Source: Coemansia sp. RSA 1804 (lineage: Eukaryota > Kickxellomycota > Kickxellomycetes > Kickxellales > Kickxellaceae). Taken from it: a stretch of DNA of 28,784 nucleotides. How positions within the stretch are numbered: position 1 is the stretch's first letter; each line of letters begins with the position of its first letter. The stretch is from contig JANBTH010000176.1 of the NCBI GenBank assembly GCA_027578815.1, forward strand, positions 1-28,784. The letters run 5' to 3'. The notes beneath the pieces were generated by a model, which ran no database searches, had not been told where the DNA came from, and worked only from the letters and a program-made list of their open reading frames with translations. Below are positions 8,092 to 16,978 of the stretch, piece by piece. Made by a program: the position numbers and the translations under genes.

Positions 8092-9249
8092 ATGAGCGCT
8101 GACGGCGAGACCTTCCTTTTCACATCCGAGTCTGTTGGCGAGGGCCACCCAGACAAGATCTGCGACCAGATCTCGGACGCCATCCTTGACGCGTGCCTGG
8201 AGCAGGACCCGTACTCCAAGGTTGCGTGCGAGACGGCGGCAAAGACCGGCATGGTGATGGTGTTTGGCGAGATCACCACCAAGGCGCAGCTGGATTACCA
8301 GAAGATCATCCGCAACACCATCAAGGAGATTGGATACGACAGCTCTGACAAGGGCTTCGACTACAAGACCTGCAACGTGCTGGTGGCGATCGAGCAGCAG
8401 TCGCCCGACATCTACCAGGGCCTGGTGCAGAACGGCGATGCGCTGGAGAATGTTGGCGCCGGCGACCAGGGAATCATGTTCGGATACGCATCGGACGAGA
8501 CGCCCGAGTACATGCCGATAACGCTTGTTCTGGCACACAAGCTGAACCAGCGGATGGCTGACCTGCGGCGCTCGGGCGAGCTGTCGTGGCTGCGCCCTGA
8601 CTCCAAGACACAGGTCACCATCGAGTACCGCAAGGACGGCGGCGCCCTGGTGCCTGTGCGCGTTGACACCGTTGTTGTATCGGTGCAGCACGCGCCCGAG
8701 GTTGACAACGAGACCCTGCGTCGCGAGCTTCGCGAGAGAGTCATCAACAACGTCATCCCAGCCAACCTGCTGGACGACCGCACCATCTACCATCTGCAGC
8801 CATCCGGCCGCTTCATCATCGGCGGTCCGCAGGGCGACGCCGGCCTGACTGGTCGCAAGATCATTGTCGACACCTACGGTGGTGGCCACCACGGCGGCGG
8901 CTGCTTCAGCGGCAAGGACTACACCAAGGTCGATCGCTCGGCCGCCTACGCTGCGCGCTACGTCGCCAAGTCGCTTGTTGCTGCCAAGCTTGCGCGCCGT
9001 GTGACTGTTCAGTTTTCGTACGCCATCGGTGTTGCCGAGCCGCTGTCGATCTACGTCGACACCTACGGCACCAGCACCAAGTCTGACACCGAGCTCGTCG
9101 AGATCATCCGCGCTAACTTTGACCTGCGCCCAGGCCCAATTGCCAAGGAGCTCAACCTGTTCCAGCCAATCTACCGCAAGACCGCCTGCTACGGTCACTT
9201 TGGCCGCGACATCTTCACTTGGGAGAAGCCCAAGGCCCTCAAGTTCTAG
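8092..9249 (+). CDS. SAM1: S-adenosylmethionine synthetase (methionine adenosyltransferase)
   Basis: The 385-residue length is normal for eukaryotic SAM synthetases. The enzyme makes S-adenosylmethionine from methionine and ATP (EC 2.5.1.6) in the cytosol and supplies methyl groups for methylation, phosphatidylcholine and polyamine synthesis. Signature motifs are all present: SESVGEGHPDKICDQISDA near the N-terminus (GHPDK at residues 18-22, ATP site), the VGAGDQGIMFGYA hexapeptide region (121-133), WLRPDSKTQV (166-175), GGPQGDAGLTGRKIIVDTYG and FSGKDYTKVDRSAAYAAR (272-289). The ATG follows a pyrimidine-rich leader and matches the family start. The glycine-rich loop reads YGGGHHGGGCFSGKD, one residue shorter than the usual animal and yeast versions. 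Strong C/G-ending codon bias indicates high expression and also produces a long spurious frame on the opposite strand. Confidence 0.97.
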   Translation: MSADGETFLFTSESVGEGHPDKICDQISDAILDACLEQDPYSKVACETAAKTGMVMVFGEITTKAQLDYQKIIRNTIKEIGYDSSDKGFDYKTCNVLVAIEQQSPDIYQGLVQNGDALENVGAGDQGIMFGYASDETPEYMPITLVLAHKLNQRMADLRRSGELSWLRPDSKTQVTIEYRKDGGALVPVRVDTVVVSVQHAPEVDNETLRRELRERVINNVIPANLLDDRTIYHLQPSGRFIIGGPQGDAGLTGRKIIVDTYGGGHHGGGCFSGKDYTKVDRSAAYAARYVAKSLVAAKLARRVTVQFSYAIGVAEPLSIYVDTYGTSTKSDTELVEIIRANFDLRPGPIAKELNLFQPIYRKTACYGHFGRDIFTWEKPKALKF

Positions 9250-10050
9250 GCCACTCACTTGGCTGGACTTGCTGCTGAAGCTGTTTTCTGTTCTCTTCTT
9301 TTTCTTTTTCTAGTTATCTTTAGTGCCTAATGTTACTTAGCTCTTGGCGTCAGACAAGCGGGACTGGGAAATCAATTCTGTAGTTAATAGTGAACCCCCG
9401 AGTCTACTAATGGGCGGGTTCCAGCAATCCACCGCTACTTCATGCTACCATATTTTGCGGGTGTGTTTGGGCAACCCTTCTTTTGCGTGCACTGAGTTGG
9501 TCGCAGCTTTCCGCTGGGTGAAGAGAGAGATCATTTGAACTGTGTTGAATGATGCCAATGCTCAAACGCAAGCCAGCTTGGTGTTTCATTTTCTCATTCC
9601 CTTTCTTTGGATGCTGCCTGAGCTCTTCTGACTTGGGTAAGAAGACGACAATGAACCTGCTTTAACATTTTATTTCAATTTATCTCTATCACTATACATG
9701 CATTATATCTTGCAAAGTTATCTTGGGTTTGTCCATCGTTGTGAATATTACCCAAATATATGTTCTCTTGCAAAATAAAGTATGTGTTAAAGCAGCAAAT
9801 CCGGCGTCTCATGTCTACTTCCCCCAGACTTGGTTATTGTGTGGTTGGAAAAGAGAATGGAGGTAAAGAGAGAGAAGGCAATGTTCTAGCAGGGAAAATA
9901 GGACCAGCAAAGTGGGTCAATTGGTTGGTTTGTATGCTAGCAAGGAATGGAACAAAAAGAACAAGGTTTTCTTAAATGCTATTGCTGTTGGAACAGAGAA
10001 TGAAGAAGGGAAACGGGGAGTGAGAGGTTAGACATACGTGTCGGACTGAA
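9250..10050. other. Convergent intergenic spacer
   Basis: These 801 bp separate the 3' ends of SAM synthetase (+) and the coiled-coil gene (-). The first ~70 nt are T/C-rich and the 9660-9790 part is AT-rich with AATAAA at about 9775. No frame with recognisable content and no RNA gene is seen. Confidence 0.5.
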
Positions 10051-11829
10051 TCAGTTTGCTGACTCCTCTTCCTGCGCGCTCCAGGAAGAGCCAAGACGAA
10101 GTACGCTCATGCGCTTCCACCAGGTGCCCGACGATCCGTTGCTAATCGTCGCTGCACCGGCTGCCTTGTTGACTAGCTTGATGTCGGGCGTCGCGCCAAC
10201 CGCAACAGTTGCAGAACGCACACGGCGGGTGTACGGCGGTGGCACGTACTGCTGCTCCTTATCCTCATCCTCGTCCTTCTGCTGTTGCTGCTGCTGGTCT
10301 GCCGAAGGCGGAAGCGGCTTGTTGACACGCAGAGCGGTTGGCGATGTCGGCGGAATAAAGACGCTGGTGATGCCGTCGCCCGACCCCTGCGCTGCCAGCG
10401 ACAAGGACGGTCTGTGCTGCGACGGTGCGATGCGAACAGTTGCCGAGGCTGGCATGCTAGCGTCCTCCTTGCGCATAATCTTTGTTGCATGCGGCTTGAA
10501 TGGAGACAACTGCTTGGGCTTGGCAGAGGATGAGGAGGAAGAGGACTTTTTGTCGTAGTCGCTGGACAGAATTGCCTCCAGACCGTTGGGGCTGGCCATG
10601 ATGCGGCCGAGAATCTTGTTGATGTAGAGCGTCATGGCCTTGTTCTCGTCGCCGAGATGACGCCGGTCGTACTTGGTCTTGCGCAGTTCCTCCTTGAGCT
10701 GGGTGACCTGCTCCTCAAGCCCAGAGATACGCGAGCGAATCGCAGGACTGCGCGCGTCGGCGTCTGGTGCCAAATCGCCAGTAATCGAGAGACCCTCTGC
10801 GTGCGCCTCGTCCAGCGACAGCGCCTGGCCCAGCTCCGACGCCAGATCAAGCCCGATGTCGGGCGATAGCGGATAGTTGAATCCCGAGCTTCCTTCTGGC
10901 AAGTCTCCGTCGTCTGCCACGCCGGGCGACGCCGCCCACTTTCCGCTGCTGGACCTGCTGTCCAGACTCATCCGCGCGCTATTGCCAAAGGTCAAGCCCC
11001 CCTTCATCGTGCTCATCTGCAGAAGCATCTGGTACGACTCATTGTCCTCGCGAAGGGACTCGTTGAGTTCCGTCAGTTGCGCTACTGTGGTTTCCAGGTC
11101 GCTGATCCGCTGTCTGTGTACATCAAACGCACCCAGCGCATGCTCGGCATCGGCGTGGATGCGTGCTGCCTGGTCAATAGCCTGCTGCGTGCGGTTCTCG
11201 GCCTCTCCCAGCTTGCGGTTGAGCTGCTGGATATGAGTCCGCATCTCCTCGAGCTTCTTTTGGCTGTCCTCTGACGCATCGGCCAGCGGCTCTGCCTGGT
11301 ATGTGGGGCTTGCAAAGGGCGTTGGCACCGGCATGTCGTGGGCAAACATAGACATGCGACCAAATGCGGTTGTTCCAGCCGTTGACCCCGACCGGGAGTG
11401 CGCAGAGGTTGACGAAACTGTCTGGCGACGCTGAAGCGTAGCACGGCGCTTGGCTGCTGCCAGATCAGAAACCAGCTCAGCCTCCTTCTTCCTCATGGTC
11501 TCGCGCTCGCGCTCAAGCGACGCAACTCTGGCCTCCAGCGTCGACTGCAGCGTAGCATTATTTCGTTGTGTGCGCTCGAGCTTTGACGATGCCGTGCCAA
11601 GTTGCGTTTCTGACTCGAATACCCGTGCTTCCAGACGGCTGTATGCTTTGTTGAGCGTCTCAAGCTCGTCTATGGCCCGCTCGCGCTCCTTCTCCATACG
11701 TGAGGCTGATGTCTGTGACCGCGCGTGTGCATCGCGTAGCTGAGTGACTGTTGCCTCCAGCTCGTAAATGCGCATGGCGTGGTGGTCGGCGCTGCCATTT
11801 GCGGCCTGTGTGCTGGATGTGGTGGCCAT
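10051..11829 (-). CDS. Fungal coiled-coil protein ('M protein repeat' type)
   Basis: The frame encodes 592 residues from the ATG at 11829. Three predicted coiled-coil blocks are visible: residues ~18-135, ~188-272 and ~365-412. They are separated by Ser/Thr/Pro-rich disordered segments. Two short motifs stand out at coil ends: LNESLREDNESYQMLLQ (~255-271) and GDENKAMTLYINKILGRIM (~393-411). Both resemble motifs in a fungal family often annotated as M protein repeat or hypothetical coiled-coil protein. The tail (~430-592) is low-complexity with a Gln run, an Asp/Glu/Lys patch and basic stretches, ending near TWWKRMSVLRLGSSWS. Such proteins are usually cytoskeletal, septal or polarity scaffolds, but nothing here fixes a role. 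The start is supported by an in-frame stop shortly upstream and by the coil beginning soon after. Confidence 0.75.
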   Translation of the reverse strand: MATTSSTQAANGSADHHAMRIYELEATVTQLRDAHARSQTSASRMEKERERAIDELETLNKAYSRLEARVFESETQLGTASSKLERTQRNNATLQSTLEARVASLERERETMRKKEAELVSDLAAAKRRATLQRRQTVSSTSAHSRSGSTAGTTAFGRMSMFAHDMPVPTPFASPTYQAEPLADASEDSQKKLEEMRTHIQQLNRKLGEAENRTQQAIDQAARIHADAEHALGAFDVHRQRISDLETTVAQLTELNESLREDNESYQMLLQMSTMKGGLTFGNSARMSLDSRSSSGKWAASPGVADDGDLPEGSSGFNYPLSPDIGLDLASELGQALSLDEAHAEGLSITGDLAPDADARSPAIRSRISGLEEQVTQLKEELRKTKYDRRHLGDENKAMTLYINKILGRIMASPNGLEAILSSDYDKKSSSSSSSAKPKQLSPFKPHATKIMRKEDASMPASATVRIAPSQHRPSLSLAAQGSGDGITSVFIPPTSPTALRVNKPLPPSADQQQQQQKDEDEDKEQQYVPPPYTRRVRSATVAVGATPDIKLVNKAAGAATISNGSSGTWWKRMSVLRLGSSWSAQEEESAN

Positions 11830-13046
11830 TTGTGGTTTTATGCAAAAAAGGTGGAAATTAAACTAAAAATAAAAACGGAGACCGGGAAAGCAAAAGCCGT
11901 AGCAGTATTAAAAGAAGTAGAGGAAAGAGTATACGATGCAACCGCCTTGTGTCTGTGTGTGGGTTTTTGGTGCTAATTAAAGGGGATACAGGTAGAAGAA
12001 GAAGAAGCTGTTTTAGATATGGCGAGAAATAGTGGAGATGGAGAAAAGAAAGACAAAATAAAGAGTCTGGCACCAAAACAACAGCCATCCACTATTTACG
12101 GGAAAGCACGCACAAAGAAGCAGCATGCACGTGGATGAGAATTTCGTACATAACATGCAAACAAAAGCAAAAAGACTAGACTCAAGCATTATATGCTCCG
12201 AAGCCAATCTCAGCTAATCCAAGCCTGCTAAAAAGAGACTCAAGGCCTGGTTAGTCGTTAATAGCCGCCATCTTATCCAGCCTTTTGTTGTCTGAAGCAC
12301 AACACACTTTTTTCCAAGCTCAAGCGGGGGGTCAGTCTATGTGCTGAGGGCGCGATGACTACAGAAGCGACGCGGCAAGGCATGTGTAAGTAGGCCCGCC
12401 TCACCGTGCGTGTGGAAGATGCGGAGAAAGGGATGGATGGGCTAAGAAGGGATGGGCTTGTGCTGTGGTGGAAGGCGGAGAGCGGGGAGGGAAGGGATGC
12501 TAGACAATGGATAGAGGGAAATGGAAAGAATTCAGACATACCATTTGGTCTTTTGCTTTTTTGCTACAGTGTCAGTAGTGTTTAGAATGTGTATCATCAT
12601 GGAAATTGGCTTGACAGGTTTTCATTGGCAAGCGTAGAGCGTTTACTGTTCTTCCACACATTTTGAAGTCTGAATATAAAATTTTAGTGTGTCTGCCGAT
12701 TAGGAAAATTGTTTGTCCATGTGGACGGATTTACCTATTTTTACTCTCACTCTTGTTTTAATCTAACTGCATATCAGCTTCCAACATAAAAGCTCTTTTT
12801 TAATTTGATATGCCCATTTAACATTCAAAAATAGAAACATTACATATCTAATATGCACTGCTTTATTATATGTTTTATTATCCATTACATTGTATTATTC
12901 AAATTGCAAAATTCGTATAAATACTTGGCATCCTCATCATTTTTCTCCTGTTCGCTTTTTGCACATTAAACATTCAAGTTCTAACCAATTTCATATTCTT
13001 TATATTTCTTATTTAGGCCCATTATACCCACAAATTGCTCTTTAAT
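11830..13046. other. Divergent intergenic spacer
   Basis: These 1,217 bp lie between the starts of the coiled-coil gene (-) and the 58-residue gene (+). The left half is mixed composition; from about 12,540 it becomes strongly AT-rich. A minus-strand frame at 12273-12539 is Ser/Pro/Leu-rich from skewed DNA and carries no recognisable domain. A good TATA box occurs at 12916-12923. Confidence 0.5.
12916..12923 (+). promoter_or_regulatory. TATA box of the 58-residue gene
   Basis: TATAAATA lies 131 bp before the ATG at 13047 and is followed by a T/C-rich stretch (about 12940-12960). This arrangement is good evidence that the short frame downstream is transcribed. Confidence 0.5.
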
Positions 13047-13223
13047 ATGTCTGAACTGTCAAATGATGATCTAAGGCGTGCATTAATTGGATCGGCAGAT
13101 TGGGATGATGAGAGAAAGCAGAGGGTACGTGGATTACAAAAAAAATACATTGCAGCATTAAACAGTGAACTAGAAAAGACCAAACGTGAAAATGCTTCTA
13201 GTACAAATGGTACCAATAACTGA
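13047..13223 (+). CDS. Small hypothetical protein (58 aa), charged helical
   Basis: The frame from the ATG at 13047 encodes 58 residues starting MSELSNDDLRRALIGSADWD. The middle is highly charged and helical (DDERKQRVRGLQKKYIAALN, then SELEKTKRENAS), and the end is a polar Ser/Thr/Asn tail. There is no signal peptide and no membrane segment. Support that it is real: a canonical TATA box 131 bp upstream, a pyrimidine-rich start region, an AATAAA at 13284 some 60 nt after the stop, and no other candidate gene for these signals. I do not recognise the family; an amphipathic helix that joins a small complex is the most one can suggest. Frames of this length can arise by chance in AT-rich DNA. Confidence 0.5.
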   Translation: MSELSNDDLRRALIGSADWDDERKQRVRGLQKKYIAALNSELEKTKRENASSTNGTNN

Positions 13224-13283
13224 GAATAACGTAACTGGCTGCGGAAACTTTTTATGAATGATACTTTGTGACACACGCAATTG

Positions 13284-13289
13284 AATAAA
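13284..13289 (+). terminator. Polyadenylation signal of the 58-residue gene
   Basis: AATAAA lies 61 nt after the TGA stop at 13221-13223. Together with the upstream TATA box it brackets a transcription unit of about 350 nt. Confidence 0.45.
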
Positions 13290-13566
13290 CAAATATACGC
13301 CCTGGCTGTGCAAAGATGGATAAAGTAAAGTTTTTTATGGAATGGTTTTATTTTCTCAATTTAACATAAAGTGCCTGGATATGGTCATTTTCTATAAAAG
13401 TGTTTTGATGGGTTTAACATTGAAATGAAATATGGTCTAAGGCTAGAGTAGTGGTATTGTTTATCGTCAAGTAATTAGTAAAAACATGTTTACATAAATA
13501 AAATGGGTCCAAAGGATAAGACACAAACAAAACCACAAAAAAATTAAATAAACTGTTGTTCTGAGC

Positions 13567-13680
13567 CTAACAGCATAGAAATAGCAAAATTCCATCTTTA
13601 AAGAAGTGGGCGACAGCTTGGATATTGTACTCGGACAACCTCAATTTATTGAGACTTGGGAAATTTGAGTACATGTTATG
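13567..13680 (-). pseudogene. Possible 3' relic of an F-box/LRR-like gene
   Basis: Read on the minus strand, a 37-codon open stretch ends at TAG 13567-13569 and includes FPSLNKLRLSEYNIQAVAHF. This is the FPxLxxLxL pattern seen in the F-box gene at 1481-3109 (FPKLRNLSLK). Upstream, all three minus frames are broken by stops within about 100 nt, and the DNA is as AT-rich as the intact gene. I read it as a decayed fragment of the same type of gene; chance similarity in a short stretch is a real alternative. Confidence 0.3.
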
Positions 13681-14365
13681 TTACCAACACGCAAGCAATG
13701 TCTCCTCCTACTTGTTGCAAATGGGCATTTTCCTTATGACTGAAAGTTCTCTCCTCTTTGGAATACTAAATAATTTTTTTCAAATGCAAGCTCTTTATGT
13801 AAAATAAATGCAGTAGTCTTAGTGTAGATACTTGCTTATATGAGCCAGAATGTCCTTTTAATTGTCATGTAGGTTTTGCTCACAACGACAGAAAGGCAAA
13901 AAAAAAAACAAAACCAAAACAAAAGCGAAATGCGGCAGTGGAGAACCCGTTGCCAAGCCCTGCTGAGTAAAAAGGGTGATGATTGTGACTTTGGATTTAA
14001 CTGTATTTTCTCCGAGCGCATCGCCGAGGTTTCAGCGCACAAAGAACAAGCAAAGTAAAAAAGCCGAAATAAAACGATGAGAGGTGGGGGAAAGGGGGAA
14101 ATTTCCGAATTCCCCCGCCTCTCATCCTAAAGTCGTTCTAACTTGCTGCTTTCCACGGCTGGTCTTGGCATTTTACAACAGCAATAAAAGGGGCGACAGG
14201 TACCGAGATCGTCTCTGTTCTTTCAAACTTTCCTATTTTGTCCTACATTCATATTTCCGTGAACTTGAACACTTTACTAGCGTGGTAGTAGTAGCTATAG
14301 CCTCTTTCCCTTTTCTTTTCTTGGCGGTCATTGACCGAACTAATATCTCCACTTGCTCTCATAAC

Positions 14366-14381
14366 CACACACACACACACA
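14366..14381 (+). repeat. (CA)8 microsatellite
   Basis: Eight uninterrupted CA units lie about 140 nt before the hydrolase start, within its likely 5' leader. Length variation between strains would be expected; a regulatory effect is not shown by the sequence. Confidence 0.8.
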
Positions 14382-14516
14382 CGCACCGCTTGCACAAGGC
14401 GCCCAACTGTGCCCTAATCTCCGACAATACTAAACCGCATCTTTCTCGCCTTGTCGATACTGCTGCTTGTGTACGCCATTGCACGCCCATTCAACACTCA
14501 ACAGCTAGCACGCACG

Positions 14517-15800
14517 ATGGCAACGATTAGCACACAAGTTGACGCACAGCAGCTGCCGTGGATCACGGTACCGCAGCGCAAGGGCGCGTTCTCAATGTTC
14601 AAGCTGTGGCCGCGCCCCGCACCCACAAAGGAAAACCACAAAGCCGAGTTGGAACTGCTGCAGAGCGGCGGGATTACAGCACACACAAGCCAAAGCACGG
14701 AGACGGTGGATGATCCCAGCGGCAAGAACATCGCTGCGGAGCTGATGGATGTCGACATCGACGATGCCGGCAACTACATCCACACGCTGGCAATCCGACA
14801 AAAAGCGACAGAGAACGCAGCGCCCAAGAAGGCGCGGCACAGCCTGGTGATGACGCACGGGTACTTTACAGGACTCGGATACTACTTCCGCAACTTCCAG
14901 GAGCTGGGAGGCGTTGACGGGTGGGACGTGTACGCAATTGACTGGCTGGGCATGGGACGCAGCGCTCGTCCCGCGTACGCCAGCACAATGACGTCCGAGG
15001 AGGCGCGGGTGGCCGGTGCCGAGGCGTTCTTTGTCGAGTCGCTGGAGGAATGGCGCAAACGCGTTGGCATCGACAAGATGACGCTGTGTGGTCACAGCTT
15101 TGGCGGATACATGAGCACGCTTTATGCGCTCAAGTACCCGGAGCGGGTGGAGAAGCTGGTGCTGGTGTCGCCGATCGGACTTCCCGAGGAGCCGCCAGAC
15201 TACCAGGAAAAGCTGCGCAACGGATTCAGAGTGAGTCGCAACCGCAATAAGCCGGCTGCTGGACAGGATACGACGCCCGAGTACGAGGAGGCGGATCCCA
15301 AGGCCGAGGCTCCGGCGCCAAGCAGAGCGTGGATGCTGATGTTCCGTGCTGCCATTGGGCTGTGGGACCGCAACTACACTCCGCAGGGGATTGTGCGCAC
15401 GGCTGGGCCGTTTGGGCGGCGACTGATCAACTGGTACGTGGGGCGCTTTGCCTGGCTGACCGACGAGCAGCGCAAGAGCCTGTCTGACTACGCGCACCAG
15501 ATCTCCACGCTTCCAGGCAGCTCCGAGTACGCGCTTGGCGACATCCTGCGTCCTGGAGCGTTTGCGCGGCTGCCGCTGGTCAACCGCATCGATGGCCTCG
15601 CCATTCCGACGGTGTTCATGTATGGCGAGAATGACTGGGTTGACTACACCAGCGGCGAACAGGCAATCCGACGCATTGGCACCAAGGCGGCCACCAGTCT
15701 GCATCGCATTTCTGCTGCTGGCCACAATCTGCATCTGGAGAACCCTGCTGGCTTCAACAAGGTCCTGATCGACGAGATGCTCGCCATTAGCAAGCAATAG
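14517..15800 (+). CDS. Alpha/beta hydrolase of the ABHD4/ABHD5 (CGI-58)-Cld1/Ict1 type
   Basis: The 427-residue protein starts at ATG 14517 (MATISTQVDA). The frame extends further upstream only through non-ATG codons. The fold is clear: oxyanion region HGYFTGLGYYFRNF (~114-127), the WDVYAIDWLGMGRSARP strand-turn (~136-152), nucleophile elbow GHSFGG with Ser194, Asp373 in GENDWVDY, and His403 in AGHNLHLENP. The family includes human ABHD4/ABHD5 and yeast Cld1 (cardiolipin phospholipase) and Ict1 (lysophosphatidic acid acyltransferase), which act on phospholipids at mitochondria or lipid droplets. The full triad suggests an active hydrolase rather than an ABHD5-like coactivator, whose nucleophile is Asn. 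The acyltransferase-linked H-x4-D motif reads H-x4-E here (His403, Glu408). An acidic insert at ~248-268 sits in the cap region. The substrate is not settled by sequence. Confidence 0.87.
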   Translation: MATISTQVDAQQLPWITVPQRKGAFSMFKLWPRPAPTKENHKAELELLQSGGITAHTSQSTETVDDPSGKNIAAELMDVDIDDAGNYIHTLAIRQKATENAAPKKARHSLVMTHGYFTGLGYYFRNFQELGGVDGWDVYAIDWLGMGRSARPAYASTMTSEEARVAGAEAFFVESLEEWRKRVGIDKMTLCGHSFGGYMSTLYALKYPERVEKLVLVSPIGLPEEPPDYQEKLRNGFRVSRNRNKPAAGQDTTPEYEEADPKAEAPAPSRAWMLMFRAAIGLWDRNYTPQGIVRTAGPFGRRLINWYVGRFAWLTDEQRKSLSDYAHQISTLPGSSEYALGDILRPGAFARLPLVNRIDGLAIPTVFMYGENDWVDYTSGEQAIRRIGTKAATSLHRISAAGHNLHLENPAGFNKVLIDEMLAISKQ

Positions 15801-16978
15801 CAATTTCCTTTCTAGTTACTCTACCGTGTTCTTGTGTCTGTATCCCGCTCACTTAATACATTCAAGTTTCCTTGCATGTCTGGGCGGCAGAGGATGGCCC
15901 TCCAGATGGCGTAGGAGCATTGACTCCTAGAATTAGCTCATAGCATCAATCTCTCTGCAAGCGGTCGCTAGGCAAGACAAAGCGGAGCAAGAGTCAACGC
16001 CAACAATGGTGCCATTTTGTCTCTTTTTTCTTTCTCAGCCACAAACAGCAAAATGTGGTTATTTCCTTCTTTCTCTCCAAGAACAATAGCGGCAACAACA
16101 GAGACCCAAGTCTTATTTTCTGCAAAAAAAAAGAGCTATGCTGTCGCTGCTTTTCGATAACTAGGTCTTTTTTTGGAATCCCGGCAGTTTGGGTCCGCTC
16201 CGTGTGTATTGGTGTCTAGACCTGCCTCCCCTCATTTCAGCACGTGGAGTGGGAATAAAACATTACATTGATCAATCGATTGGTTCGGGGCTGGACCGAC
16301 CACCATGCCATGCGGGAAGTTGAGGTTGCAGATATTCAGCAGCCGATTGACTGATTGATGGCGCATCGTCAAAGCCGTCTGTGGGGAGTAAAAAAACAGG
16401 GCTTTGACCCTAATACTAAAGCTTAACTCTAAACGGCTGGTCTGCGAGAGAGAGAGCAGAAGAGACGTCGGATGAATAATAACTGATGCACAGAGGACGC
16501 TCGTTTTGCATATTGCACTCGTGCCATCGTGCTAGCGAAAGCGTGTCCATGGCTGCTGTTTGTTTATTTTTCGCACAAATGGCTCCCCACGCCACGCCTC
16601 CTCCTCCTCCTCCTTTCCTCGCCACTCGTGTTCATATTGATTAGGCGGGCGGGATGTTGCAGCATTTCACTTATCCCGCCAGGCTGCATGATCCTGCAGG
16701 TTCCTCTCCCTATCGTTTGTTTTTTTCCTTCGCTTCAAAGCGTTCCCACTTGCGTGTTTCTTCTCTTCCTTCTTCTCTTTCACTTCTTCTCTGCTACACA
16801 CTGGTTTATTCTATTATTGCAACCTCAGACTTTAATATACATATATTTCAATAGGATAGCCGCCTCGCCTTATCTACAGCGTATTTGACAACAAGGGTGA
16901 GGGCGGACTTTTTACAGGACCATACAAACAAACAAAGCTTAAAAACAAACTAAGCAAGTAGTAGCGCAGGAGGCGAGT
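15801..16978. other. Intergenic spacer before the Cwh43-type gene
   Basis: These 1,178 bp hold the 3' UTR of the hydrolase and the promoter of the next gene. The right part (about 16,600-16,800) is T/C-rich and includes a short CCT repeat near 16,596-16,613. Frames of 66-119 codons on the + strand there are Leu/Phe/Ser-rich translations of this skew and have no domain. No RNA gene or mobile element is seen. Confidence 0.5.

Larger units (their letters stand above)
13224..14516. other. Intergenic spacer before the alpha/beta hydrolase
   Basis: These 1,293 bp contain the 3' end of the 58-residue gene, the possible relic at 13567-13680 and the promoter/leader of the hydrolase. A TATA-like AATAAAAG occurs at 14183-14190, followed by a T/C-rich run. 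A (CA)8 microsatellite lies at 14366-14381 inside the probable leader. The composition shifts from AT-rich to mixed at about 13.9 kb. Confidence 0.5.

Noticed and set aside
7951..9258. 435-codon minus-strand frame opposite SAM synthetase
   Set aside because: It is the mirror of a strongly C/G-biased gene; the translation is Val/Leu/Ala/Asp-rich without motifs, while the + strand has full SAM synthetase signatures.
12273..12539. 88-codon minus-strand frame with Ser/Pro-rich content
   Set aside because: Derived from purine-skewed spacer DNA; no start context or domain.
14592..15803. 403-codon minus-strand frame opposite the alpha/beta hydrolase
   Set aside because: Codon-bias shadow; the + strand carries the catalytic triad and family motifs.
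16384..16440. Telomere-like fragment (ACCCTAATACTAAAG, then AACTCTAAAC)
   Set aside because: Only one near match to CCCTAA and no tandem array, so not an interstitial telomere.
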